Below the pieces are notes generated by a model. That model did not search any database and had not been told where the DNA came from. It saw only the letters and a list, made by a program, of their open reading frames with translations. From Multifurca ochricompacta (Eukaryota; Basidiomycota; Agaricomycetes; Russulales; Russulaceae), in the NCBI GenBank assembly GCA_022496185.1, contig WTXG01000145.1:1-64000 (forward strand): a DNA stretch of 64,000 nt. The letters are read 5' to 3'. Positions within the stretch are counted from its first letter, which is position 1. The number at the start of each line of letters is the position of its first letter. A program made the position numbers and the translations under genes. Shown here piece after piece: positions 37,161 to 46,900 of this stretch.

Positions 37161-37360
37161 CTGACCTCTGACCAGTTCTGAACTGGTCATGTGAGAACTG
37201 GTTGGAACCGGTTGTTGGACTGAAAGTGAACCGCTATAGACTGGTCCTAAGAAGTCCGGTCTGCAGTTGGTCTATATTTGAGTTACTATAGACTGGTTGC
37301 CAGTCTGGTCCACATGAAATTTATTGAAAAAACCGGACTGGACCAGACTTTTAAACACTA
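37160..37360. repeat. ACTGGTT/CCGG-rich repeat
   Basis: Many copies of GAACTGGT, ACTGGTTGGAACCGGTT and TATAGACTGGT, ending CCGGACTGGACCAGAC and then TTTTAAACAC. Related to 24440-24690. It borders the gypsy-F pol remnant. Confidence 0.4.
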
Positions 37361-38865
37361 TTAAGGAATGTGTAACCTCTCAACCAGTGCTCGTGCAACC
37401 GAACTTTGAACAGCCATTCATCATAGATACAGATGCTTCCGGATATGCCGTCAGTGCCATGTTAAGCCAGAAAGACCCCATAGGACACTTACATCCCATC
37501 ACATACCTTTTGAAAACACTCGATGAGACTCAGAGAAATTGGGACATATATGATAGAGAGCTATTCACGATTATGGTAGCCTTTCGTGTTTGGCACCAAT
37601 ACCTCCTTGGAGCCCGACACAAGGTCCAGGTCCACACAGACCATAATAACCTACAATATTTCTGAGAACCACAAAAACTCAACTGGAGACAGGCTTGTTG
37701 GCTTCAGGAATTAGCAGATTTTGATTTCTCCCTAGAACACGTCCCCAGGAAATTACACACTGTGGCTGATATGCTCTCGTGACAACCTGATGCTGATCGC
37801 AGAACCAAGGACAATGAGAAGGTTATCATCCTCCCTAACGAACTATTCCTCAGAACGCTACAGATGGTTAAACACCCCTTCCCATCTGACCTGCTAGCAC
37901 AGTGGGACATTCTCTGACATTATCATGATCATGTCCTAGCAGGACACCCAGGTATTGAAAAGACTACATGAAAGGTGTTAGCTGATTATGACAGCATCGG
38001 TCTTAAGGAATTTGTCCGAGAATATGTTCAGGGTTGCGCAACATGTCAAGAAAATAAACCAAAGTTAACTAAGAAAGCCCCTATATTTCCATTCAATGTA
38101 CTGGCCTCAGCCGGCCCCTTTCAGTATGTCATGATGGATCTTATCACCAATCTCCCACCCTTGGGGCATTACAATGCAGTACTCATGATTGTGGATCAAG
38201 GATGCTCAAAATCAGCAAAATTTATTCCCTGCTCGAAAGATATCACAGGTGAGGGGATTGCTACCCTGTATTATTGACATGTTTTCCTGACCTTTGGCAT
38301 CCCACGACGTATCATCTCCGATTGTGATCCCTGGTTTACCTCACACTTTTCCCGTGAACTTGCCTGCATACTGGGTATCCAACAAAACCTGTTGACCACT
38401 TTTCATCCCCAAACAGACGGCTCGAGTGAACGTATGAACCTATGGCTTGAACAATACCTCCACCTTTGGCTTGGTGACGATCAATATCAATGGCTGGACT
38501 ACTTGCCGTTAGCTGAATTTGTCCATAATTCATGGACACATGACAAATCCAAGCTGTCACCACATACACTAATACATGGCATTTCCTTTGATTGGAATGG
38601 ACAATTGTCCGAGTCTAGTGTTCCCCAAGTTGACACCCATCTCTGCGACCTCCAGGCTGCACGTACCTGTGCTGAACTAGCATTTTGAGCCCCCATGAGC
38701 TGCCCAATGCGACCTCCTCTTGTGGTGGGCACCCAGGTTTGGTTAGAGGGGCGGAACCTGAAGACCCACTTCCCATCTACTAAGTTAGCCCCCCATCATT
38801 ATGGCCCCTTCTGCATTCTGGATTGTATCTCCCCTGTGGCATATTGCTTGTCCCTGCCTTCCCAC
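37361..38865 (+). pseudogene. Gypsy F pol remnant: RNase H to integrase
   Basis: Related to gypsy A but a separate, older family. RNase H (DTDASGYAVSAMLSQKD, HTDHNNLQYF), zinc domain (HDHVLAGHPG...CATCQENK), core (MDLITNLP, IVDQGCSKSAKF, HPQTDGSSERMN) and YGPFCILDCISPVAYCLSLP. Several stops (for example after NLQYF, in GIEKTT, after TLYY and after AELAF). Arginines of the core have become Cys or Trp (SDCDPW for the usual SDRDPR), as expected from CpG decay. RT and everything upstream is missing. Confidence 0.88.
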
Positions 38866-39376
38866 TGTCAAACAGGCATGAGGCACAGCATACTGACTGT
38901 GGTGGTTAGCGAGTTAGGCTAGAAAGACAAGTTACTTCAGAGGTAGAAGAAACTCTGTATTACTATACTACACACCTAGAAAGACAAGTTCTATATACAG
39001 AGTTAGTCTAAGGTAGTGATGATAGTAGAGAGGATGACTTACACTTCAGAGGTAGAAGAAACTCTGAAGTGTAAGAGACAAAACAGACACCCTTATATAC
39101 AATTCCAAGGGATGGTCTGTGCACTGGGAATAAGTCCACAAGTGCCGGACAAAGTCCAAACAATAAACAAGAGGGAATAAGGCCATTGGCCAGTAAGGAA
39201 TCACATGCTTGTACATCATTACTAAGGTACATCAGTCAGCTACTGCGGAATGTGAGAAAGAAAGTAATAATGATATAGTAAAAAGTCTGAGACTCCAATA
39301 TCTAATCTAGTCCACTAAGTAGCTAATCTAATCACCTGATGCCTGAAGCATCACCAAACATGTCCTGTGTTCAACA
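38866..39376 (-). repeat. Solo LTR of copia A inside gypsy F
   Basis: 511 bp, TGTCAAACAGG...GTGTTCAACA, target duplication CCCAC at 38861-38865 and 39377-39381. The gypsy-F reading frame continues across it. Confidence 0.94.
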
Positions 39377-39762
39377 CCCACATGAACATCCATGATGTGT
39401 TTCATATTGATCTTTTATCTCCCTATCTAGAAACTGTTGCACATGGCCCCAATTACCTCAGGCCTCCACCAGAGCTTGTCAATCAGGAAGAAGAATATGA
39501 GGTGGCAGCTGTCTTGAATCACCAGCTCCATGGGTGTTCTAAGAAGCTCCAATTTCTGGTCAGCTGGGTCAGATATCCTGCCAGTGAGAACTCTTGGGTT
39601 GATAGTTCTGACTGTCATGCCCCTGCCCTGATCAAACAGTACTATGATTCTCTTCCCAGGCGTCAGAGTCAATGCCACCCTTAAGAAGGGGGTGATTACA
39701 TGGTTTTCCCATCTCTCTTCCCCCACACATACCTCTTTCTCTTATCATGGCTCGCACCAAAT
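39377..39762 (+). pseudogene. Gypsy F chromodomain and start of ORF3
   Basis: Continues the pol remnant: VFHIDLLSPYLET, then chromodomain EYEVAAVLNHQ, LVSWVRYP, NSWVDSSDCHAP, stop near 39684. After a CTTAAGAAGGGGGTGA spacer, ATGGCTCGCACCAAA at 39748 is the start of ORF3 (MARTK), cut after five codons by the gypsy-D LTR. Confidence 0.88.
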
Positions 39763-40353
39763 TGTTACAACCCCACTCTTTTCCCTTCCTCACACTGAGC
39801 CAGCTCCCTTACACCACCCTTGACCTTTCCCCTTCACTAAACCACTGTCTCCTGCCCTCTTTGGCCCCTGATCCCTGATGCCCTTGGCTTGCTGCCTTGG
39901 GACCTTGCCTGATGCCTGTGGCTTATATGCCCAGGACCCCACCCTGATGCCTGTGACATGACACTCTCAGGACCCCTTGCCCTTGACACCTGCACCTGAC
40001 TCACTACTAGTTCAGCTACTGTGCTGATGGCTGCATTCCCCTTTCCCCTGATGCTTGGCCTCTGTCTTGGCCAGCATCTGTACCCTGTCCCTGTGGCTGA
40101 CACCCATGGGATCTCTGACATTGTCCCTGCCAAACCTGACTCTGCACACAAGACGACCTTGGCTTGCATTTACCCCTCCAGACCACATGACCTGTAGGCA
40201 CATGACATGGACTCAAAGCCATGACCTGTCATGTGACCCTTGACCACATGACCTCAGACCATGTGACCCCCTTTGACCATGTGACCTTGGGCTTTGATCA
40301 TGACCCCTTAGATCATCTGACCCATCAGTCACTTGACCCTCTTCTCTGATTCC

Positions 40354-40502
40354 TGTGGGAGTATTCCCACACTGATCTGACTCCTGTGGGACCTGTCATT
40401 TCCCCATTTGCCCCTGACCCTGGTGGGAATCCTCCCACACTGATATGACTCCTGTGGGGCTGCCCCACATGATTATGCTTCTGATAAGGCTTATCCTTAT
40501 CA
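40354..40502 (+). promoter_or_regulatory. Hairpin and GATA-motif cluster in gypsy-D U3
   Basis: TGTGGGA/TCCCACA (40354-40371), TGTGGGG/CCCCACA (40453-40469) and TGATAAGG/CCTTATCA (40482-40502) are perfect inverted repeats upstream of the TATA box. More GATAAG or CTTATC sites follow to 40550. The arrangement is kept in the LTRs at 24762 and 55170, and partly in the inverted one at 42514. Control by a GATA factor is inferred. Confidence 0.5.
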
Positions 40503-40623
40503 TGGACTATATTTGACATCTTATCTGCTATTGGATGATAAGGACTCTGACCCTGTTCCTGATTAGCTACAAACCAGACCCCCATACAGTATATAAGACC
40601 CTGTAGACAGTTTGTACATCCCT

Positions 40624-40634
40624 AGATTTGACCT
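40624..40634 (+). promoter_or_regulatory. Self-primer segment at transcript start (gypsy D)
   Basis: AGATTTGACCT, 34 nt after the start of TATATAA, is the exact reverse complement of 41036-41046. Confidence 0.75.
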
Positions 40635-41035
40635 CTTGTGCCTTTAGCCTAGAGATCTTAGACCCCAATACATCAGAAGCCTTTTCCCCCCCTTTTGCGT
40701 CCTTGAGATCCCTGCAGGGACCCCCATTGCCTCTGGCAATGGGTGTGTACCCTTCCCTTTGAACCCCTTTGCCATCTCCTAGGGCTCCAGTGTGCTCAGT
40801 GCATTTCCGGCACAGCAACTGGGCCCTGTCTCCACTTAACAGCCTTAGGGGATTAGCTCCCTTTGGCTGGCTCATCCCGTCTCCCTCTGTGCTTGATTAT
40901 AGCACCAAACCTTAACCGATCCCGAAGCTAAACAGTGCCCAGAGTCTAGCCTTATCATGCTAGGTTCATGGCTGAGGTAATGGACCTGCGCCGACCCGTG
41001 CACACCGCACAGAATGCTCCACTGAGCGTAACATT

Positions 41036-41046
41036 AGGTCAAATCT
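41036..41046 (+). promoter_or_regulatory. Self-complementary primer-binding site (gypsy D)
   Basis: AGGTCAAATCT lies two bases after the LTR and matches 40624-40634 over 11 of 11 bases, the Tf1/sushi self-priming layout. It is the best evidence that this LTR heads an internal region. Confidence 0.78.
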
Positions 41047-42081
41047 CCCTGCGCGCGACTCCATTGACATTGAATGATCAGACCCATGAGCGAGACCATC
41101 ACAAGAAGCTCTGTGAATGAACAATGCTCCCCCCCCATTGCGATGAACGTCGATCGCTGCCGTTCTCTATTTCCAAATGGCAGACATTGTTACACTATCT
41201 GACGTCAATCGCCTCCTGCTGCGGATGCTCCAGAACAGACAGCCCCTCCCCTGTGAATGCCATAGAGTTGAGAAAGGACGAGAATGGAAGACGATAAGTC
41301 AATCACATGTCGAAAGTTCTCATTTATGACAGCCCGTCGTTTCCCTGATCACCCAAGAGACCACCTTTCCACTTCCTGAGCATAGTCGTCCTTTTGTTAG
41401 ACCTTATAACCCTCGACCCCGACCACAGCATCACTTCCTCCCTTATTGGAAGCCTAGTTTACGACGACAACCTCCCGATCATGATCACTTTGAATCAATA
41501 GCCCCTTCATTGCAAACACTACAGAACCTGAGAATGCACTGAATCAGAAACGAGAAGTCGATCTCCCTTTGGGAGCTCTCACCTGTACCGGGTGTTTCAC
41601 CCATGTTGATGAACCAGTAGAACTTGACCAAACCCCTTTTTCTGACAAAACTCATCCTCGAGACGCCACGAGTTGCACGAACACATGGGATTAGAAGACA
41701 TACCGGTGATAACCAGATTTAGTCTCCCACCGGAGATGTTGCGATGGTCTCTGACAAACGCCTTGACCCCCGCCCCGAATGACTGCACCAGGGCTGGCAT
41801 TGTCGCCGCCCCAGGTAACTGCCCAATCATCTCGAATTGACGCTCAGACCGCCCCCGCTTGGGGATCACAATCCCGAGCTGTACGAACGGCTGCTACACG
41901 CACCACATTCAGTTGCCTATTGTGGGCACTGCAGACCTGAAAGAAGGCGTCTGCCTTTGGGACCTGTCATTCCCCAGATTGCACGATTGGTTGCTTACTG
42001 CAAGCACCACAAACAAGAATGGAACGCACGAGCTTTAGGATTTCAAGTATCCCTCGCTGCATCACTTTCTGCGCCAGGATA
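41047..42081 (+). other. Gypsy D internal region, first part
   Basis: An ATG at 41177 opens about 40 codons (MADIVTLSDVNRLLLRMLQN) and could be a decayed gag start. Then Pro/Arg/His-rich stretches (RPYNPRPRPQHHFLPYWKPS near 41400). No domain recognised. Interrupted by copia C at 42082. Confidence 0.45.
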
Positions 42082-42429
42082 TGTTGAACCAGAGTACCGG
42101 TACAGAGCTACCGGAGATCGGTCCGACATAAGATTGTGATCATGCGTTTCAGAGATAACGCAGCCGATCACAATCACTTAGATACTTAATGATCCTAATA
42201 CATCCGAAAGCGGTCATGTGACTATAATCACATTATAAACGCATTGTACTTACGATTAGATTAATAGCTGATTAGTACATGCAGATGTATATAAAAGCCT
42301 ATGTAAATATGCTACAAAAATTAAGTTGCCATCGCATTATTGAAAGCATCTAAGCCTCTACACAAACAAGGTGAGATAGAGTAGTAAAGTAGCATCTAAA
42401 GTACAGTCTGCGCCATGCCTGATTCATCA
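42082..42429 (+). repeat. 5' LTR of copia C
   Basis: 348 bp, TGTTGAACCAGAG...GATTCATCA, with TATATAAAAG near 42290. Confidence 0.95.
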
Positions 42430-42443
42430 GGTTATGGGCCCTG
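42430..42443 (+). promoter_or_regulatory. Primer-binding site, half initiator tRNA-Met
   Basis: GGTTATGGGCCCTG immediately after the LTR, as in copia A and B, although the LTRs of copia C are unrelated to theirs. Confidence 0.8.
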
Positions 42444-42453
42444 GTGGGCATCT

Positions 42454-43801
42454 TGCGCCTCTATGGCTGCAATACATACTTTGCGCCTTTAATGGCTGCA
42501 ATAAGTTCCTGCGTGTAACGCTCGGCAGGGCGTTTCCTGTGCGACATGCACGGGTCCGCGGGATCCATTCAGGGCCTCGGCTGTGGGAGTGGGCTCTGTA
42601 CTCCCAGGACAGTGCCTCTGGGCTCGTGACAAGCCTGGCACAGCCTGGCAAGCTGCACCAGGCCTTCTTAGCATCAGAAGGGAGAGGATCTGCACCATAA
42701 CCAGGTGCTGAGGGAGACGGGAAGAGTCAGTCAAAGGGAGCTAATCCCCTCTGACTGTTAAGCTGGAATTGGGCTTAGCTGCAGTGCTAGAAGCACACCA
42801 AGCAGACTAAAGCCAAAGGGAATGAAGGGGAAGGGGACAGGTTCAAAGGGAAAGGTGCACACCCATTGCCAGAGGCAATGGGGTCCCTTCAGGGAGGTCA
42901 AAAGTGTAAAGGGGCAAAGGGTGCAGTGGATTTCCGAATCAGAGATATCTAGGCTGAAGGTACAAGATGTCAAGTCTGGGGTTCTACTGACTGTCTACAG
43001 GGTCTTAAGTACTGTATCAGAGATCTGGTACTGTAGATAATCAAGTCCTTATCATCCAATAGTAGCTAAGATGTTAAATATAGTCCATGATAAGGATAAG
43101 CCTTATCAGAAGCATAGTCATGTGGGGCAGCCCCACAGGAGTCATATCAGTGTGGGAATACTCCCACAGGAGTCAGAGAAGAGGGTCAAGTGATTGATGG
43201 GTCAGATGATCTAAGGGGTCATGATCAAAGTCCAAGATCACATGGTCAAAGAGGTCACATGGTCAAGGGTCACATGATAGGTCATGTGCCTACAGGTCAT
43301 GTGGCCTGGAGGGGCAAATGCAAGCCAAAGTTGTCTTGTATTCAGAGTCAGGTTTGGCAGGGACAGTGTCAGAGATCCTATGGGTGTCAGCCACAGGGAC
43401 AGGGTACAGATGCTGGCCAAGACAGAGGCCAAGCATCAGGGGAAAGGAGAATGCAGCCATCAGCACAGTAGCTGAACTATCAGTGAGTCAGGTGCAGGTA
43501 TCAAGGGTGAGGGGTCCTGTGAGCATCATGTCACAGGCATCAGGGTAGGGTCCTGGGCATGCAGGCCACAGGCATCAGGCAAGGGTTGTGTGTACAGAAG
43601 GCAGAGATCAGGAGAGAGGATGGCATCAAGGAAGGGTTAGAGAAAAGAGTGGGGTTGTAACACTGCGCCTATATGGCTGCAAAAGTGATGCTACCAGTGA
43701 ACGAAACGTTCATGCGCCTTTATGGCTGCACTGCAAAATGCGCCTTTAAGGCTGCATAAGGCTATTAAAAAAAGCTCACCATTTGCGCCTTTATGGCCGC
43801 A
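42454..43801 (+). repeat. Six copies of an 18-bp hairpin motif in the copia C leader
   Basis: TGCGCCTTTATGGCTGCA-like units at 42454-42471, 42482-42500, 43664-43681, 43713-43730, 43739-43756 and 43784-43801. GGC/GCC and TGC/GCA can pair around a TTTAT loop. Apart from the inserted solo LTR they fall within about 200 bp of leader. Role unknown. Confidence 0.75.
42514..43662 (-). repeat. Solo LTR of gypsy D in the copia C leader
   Basis: 1149 bp, TGTAACGCTCGG...GGGGTTGTAACA, the inverse of the gypsy-D LTR, with target duplication CTGCG at 42509-42513 and 43663-43667. It landed inside one of the hairpin motifs. Shorter than the other D LTRs because of internal deletions. Confidence 0.92.
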
Positions 43802-43937
43802 TCAATGGAGTCTAAAGAGCCTGGGTTTTTGCTTTGTGTTTTGAGTACCGGTTGTCGCATTCAATGCTGACCATGACTTCTTTTACAGAAATCAACTACT
43901 CAAACCCTTTTGTCAAAACCCTTATCACATCCCAACA
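43802..43937 (+). other. End of copia C leader
   Basis: Short pyrimidine-rich stretch up to the gag-pol ATG, which has AACA in front of it. Nothing else seen. Confidence 0.5.
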
Positions 43938-46900
43938 ATGTCGTCTCAACTCACTACCATTGTCCCCGTCTGTGACAGATCCAACTACCACGAATGGGTT
44001 GGAATCATGCAGGCCTACCTCATGGCCAATGGACTCTGGGAAATAACCAATGGCACTGATCTTAAAATTACTGCCAAGGATGAGCAGCATCCCACTGCAG
44101 ATGAGCTCAGAGATCAGAAGGAATGGGAGCGCGCTGACAATCGAGCCATCGGCACCATTGTCCTGCGCCTATCTGCTTCTATTCAGCAGGAACACCGCTC
44201 CACGATCTCCGCTAACACTTTATGGGTAGCCCTCAAAGCTAAGTACGGCGCTGTGGGACCATCTGCGATCTTCAGGGACTTCAAGGAGGCCCTGAACTTC
44301 CGCTTGGACTCATCAAAGCACCCTGCCCCTCAGATCAATCGTCTCCAAGTTGCTTTTGAGCGGCTTGAGTCCAATAGCGTTACCATCCCTGATATGCTGC
44401 AGGGAATGCTGCTCTTACACACCCTTCCTCCTAGATGGGAGGCTCTCATCCCAACCATCCTTGTCGGAAGATCTCATTCTGACATAAACCTCCCAGTAGT
44501 CTGCAGTGCCATCCTTGCTCAGTGGGAGCAAGACCGCTCCAGGGGTAAAAACCCCCATTCTGCTAATAAGCTCTCAGCAGTCAAGCAGAAGCGAGGTGAT
44601 CCTCGCTTCAGCCAGCAGAAACAATCTGGAGGCAAACAGCCAGAGCACGTGGAAAAACAGGCGGATCACAAGTACCAACGCGGGTGTTGTGCCAGAAGGC
44701 AGAATCGAGATAATCAGCAATCTAAGGCACAGGGGCACTCACACATCGCTAATCAAGCGTTCTTCCCCCCTCCTCGATTCACCACCATGCCATCCGTTCC
44801 CTCTCCTCCTTCCTTTAAAACTCACTATAGGAATGGAAGGCCTCGTATCGTTATGCACACCACTCCTAAGGAGCGAATCCCTGGCCAATATCATGCTTTT
44901 AACCAAGCTATGGATCTGTGCGAAGACATAGGTGTGCCGGGGACTGCTCACAATTTAAAACCCCTTGAGACCCGCATAACTGATAGCTTCTCAAGAGCGT
45001 CGTCCAGCAAGACCAAGCTGGAGGACCTTGAAGAGGATGGAGATGAGCAACCGCGCAAAAAATCTAGATCCCCCTCACCTATCACCGTCGATACAGAAGA
45101 CGAAGAGGACCCCAATGATCCTCTTGATTGGGGCTCTGATCATCTTGATGATCAGCTGGCTGATCTGGCTGGCCTAGATGAGGACGACGATCAGGATGTG
45201 TATGTCCCCTCTTTCCTTCTACCCTGTAAAACTAACAGATGCATTTATGCTTCATTAGTTCGCGCTTCTAGGGAGTCCCCTACAAAGAGCATTAGAAATG
45301 CAGGCGTAGTTAGCACTATACATGACTTTAGGTTATGTACAAATATATTGCATTCTCCACATCATGTTCAGTGTGCTAAGTGCAAAGGAAAGACTAAGGA
45401 TGAAGGCCATATAACTTGGCTCTTAGATTCAGGTGCTTCATCGCACTTTACATTTTCTCTCAATGATTTCATTGAATATGAAGACATTAGTACCCCAGAA
45501 CCCGTCAAAACGGCTTCTAAACCTATTTATATTAAAGGGAAAGGTACTGTTCTATTAGAACATGATGTCACACACAACGGAGTCACAAAAACGCGTACAA
45601 CGCGTTTATATCCAGTATATTACATCCCTGATATAACTGGAAGACTTCTAAGCGTCGGAGAGTTTCTCAAGCAAGGATTGTACGTCTATGGGGACGAACA
45701 TGAATTAACCTTGCGAAATAAGGGATCTAAAATCCCAATTATTCAATGCCATCCAGCAATTACTGGCCAAACTATCTATTGGCTTCATTCTAAGATCGCT
45801 AATTCGCAATCTTACTCCACAATCTATAATGTAGATTACGATCTAATGCATAAGCGCTTAGGACATCCTTCTAAGGAAGTCTTACGTCATGCCAAAGATC
45901 ACACTAAGGGATTCCCCCTAGATCTATCTTATCCGAAGACAGCTCCCCTATGCCCGGGATGCGCGCAAGGCAAGATGCCTTCGCGATCTTATCTACCATC
46001 TGAAACACGTGCCTCAAAGCCTTTTGAGCGCATTCATTCAGATCTTAAGACTTTCCCGGTAGAATCTTATCACAAATACAACTACTTTATCAGCTTTATT
46101 GATGATTATACGTCATTTGCATGGATTGTATGTTTGCGCACTAAGTCTGCTGCAATAAACGCTTTGCGACAATTCCTTGCCATGATCAAAAATCAACATA
46201 ACACCACCATTAAAGAGTGGATGTCTGATGCTGGTGGAGAATACAAATCTGATGTATTTATGAATGTATTAAAAGATGAAGGGATAAAAATTCTACAGAG
46301 CGCGCCTTATACTCCCCAACAAAATGGCCGTGCGGAGCGCTTCATGCGCACTTGTATGGATAAAGTGCAATCAATGCGCATTGAGTCATGTCTTCCAGAC
46401 TCTTGGTGGGAATTTGCTGTACTACATGCGGTACATCTCTACAATAGGACTCCTGTACGTCGCCTGAAATGGCAGACACCTTATGAGATACTGTATGGAG
46501 AAGCACCAGAGATCTCTCATTTGCGCGTCTTTGGATGTGGTGCTTATGTCTACATTCCAGAAGAACGTCATGGCAATAAACTATCACCTAAGTCAGAACT
46601 TATGGTGTATATTGGGCATGCAGATGGCATTAAAGGCCATCTGTTCATGCGGCTTGGCAATAATACATTGTACACGCAAGCCACAGCCCTATTTGATGAG
46701 AATCTCTTCCCTAAGTGTGATTCCACCAGACGGCGTGGAGTTACTAAATTGAATGAGCCTCTAATTAATGAAGGGCCAGAAACACAGCCCATTCCTTTAG
46801 TGGACGATGATGATTTCCTACCATCTCGCCTTCCACCTTCCAAACAAATAGAAGGACCTCAGGTTCTTGACGAAGAACCTAGCGCTTCACAGCCAGAGGT

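Larger units (their letters stand above)
39763..41033 (+). repeat. 5' LTR of gypsy D
   Basis: 1271 bp, TGTTACAACCCC...GAGCGTAACA, TATATAA at 40590-40596. U3 contains repeated CTGATGCCTGTGGC and CATGTGACC units and a row of perfect hairpins (40354-40502). Its end carries six CpG transitions relative to the 3' LTR. Confidence 0.9.

Noticed and set aside
40900..41033. 5S rRNA-like stretch GATCCCGAAGCTAAACAG near the end of the gypsy D LTR
   Set aside because: Similarity is short, limited to the region of the 5S A box, and is weak in the D LTR at 24762; no full 5S fold is seen.
41837..42139. A 100-codon frame before copia C
   Set aside because: It runs across the copia C LTR border, shows no domain, and the local sequence is degenerate gypsy D repeat.
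43190..43548. Overlapping open frames of 63-93 codons in gypsy D LTRs (and mirror frames at 39837-40243 and 55244-55650)
   Set aside because: They lie in repeated, non-coding LTR sequence and exist in several frames at once.
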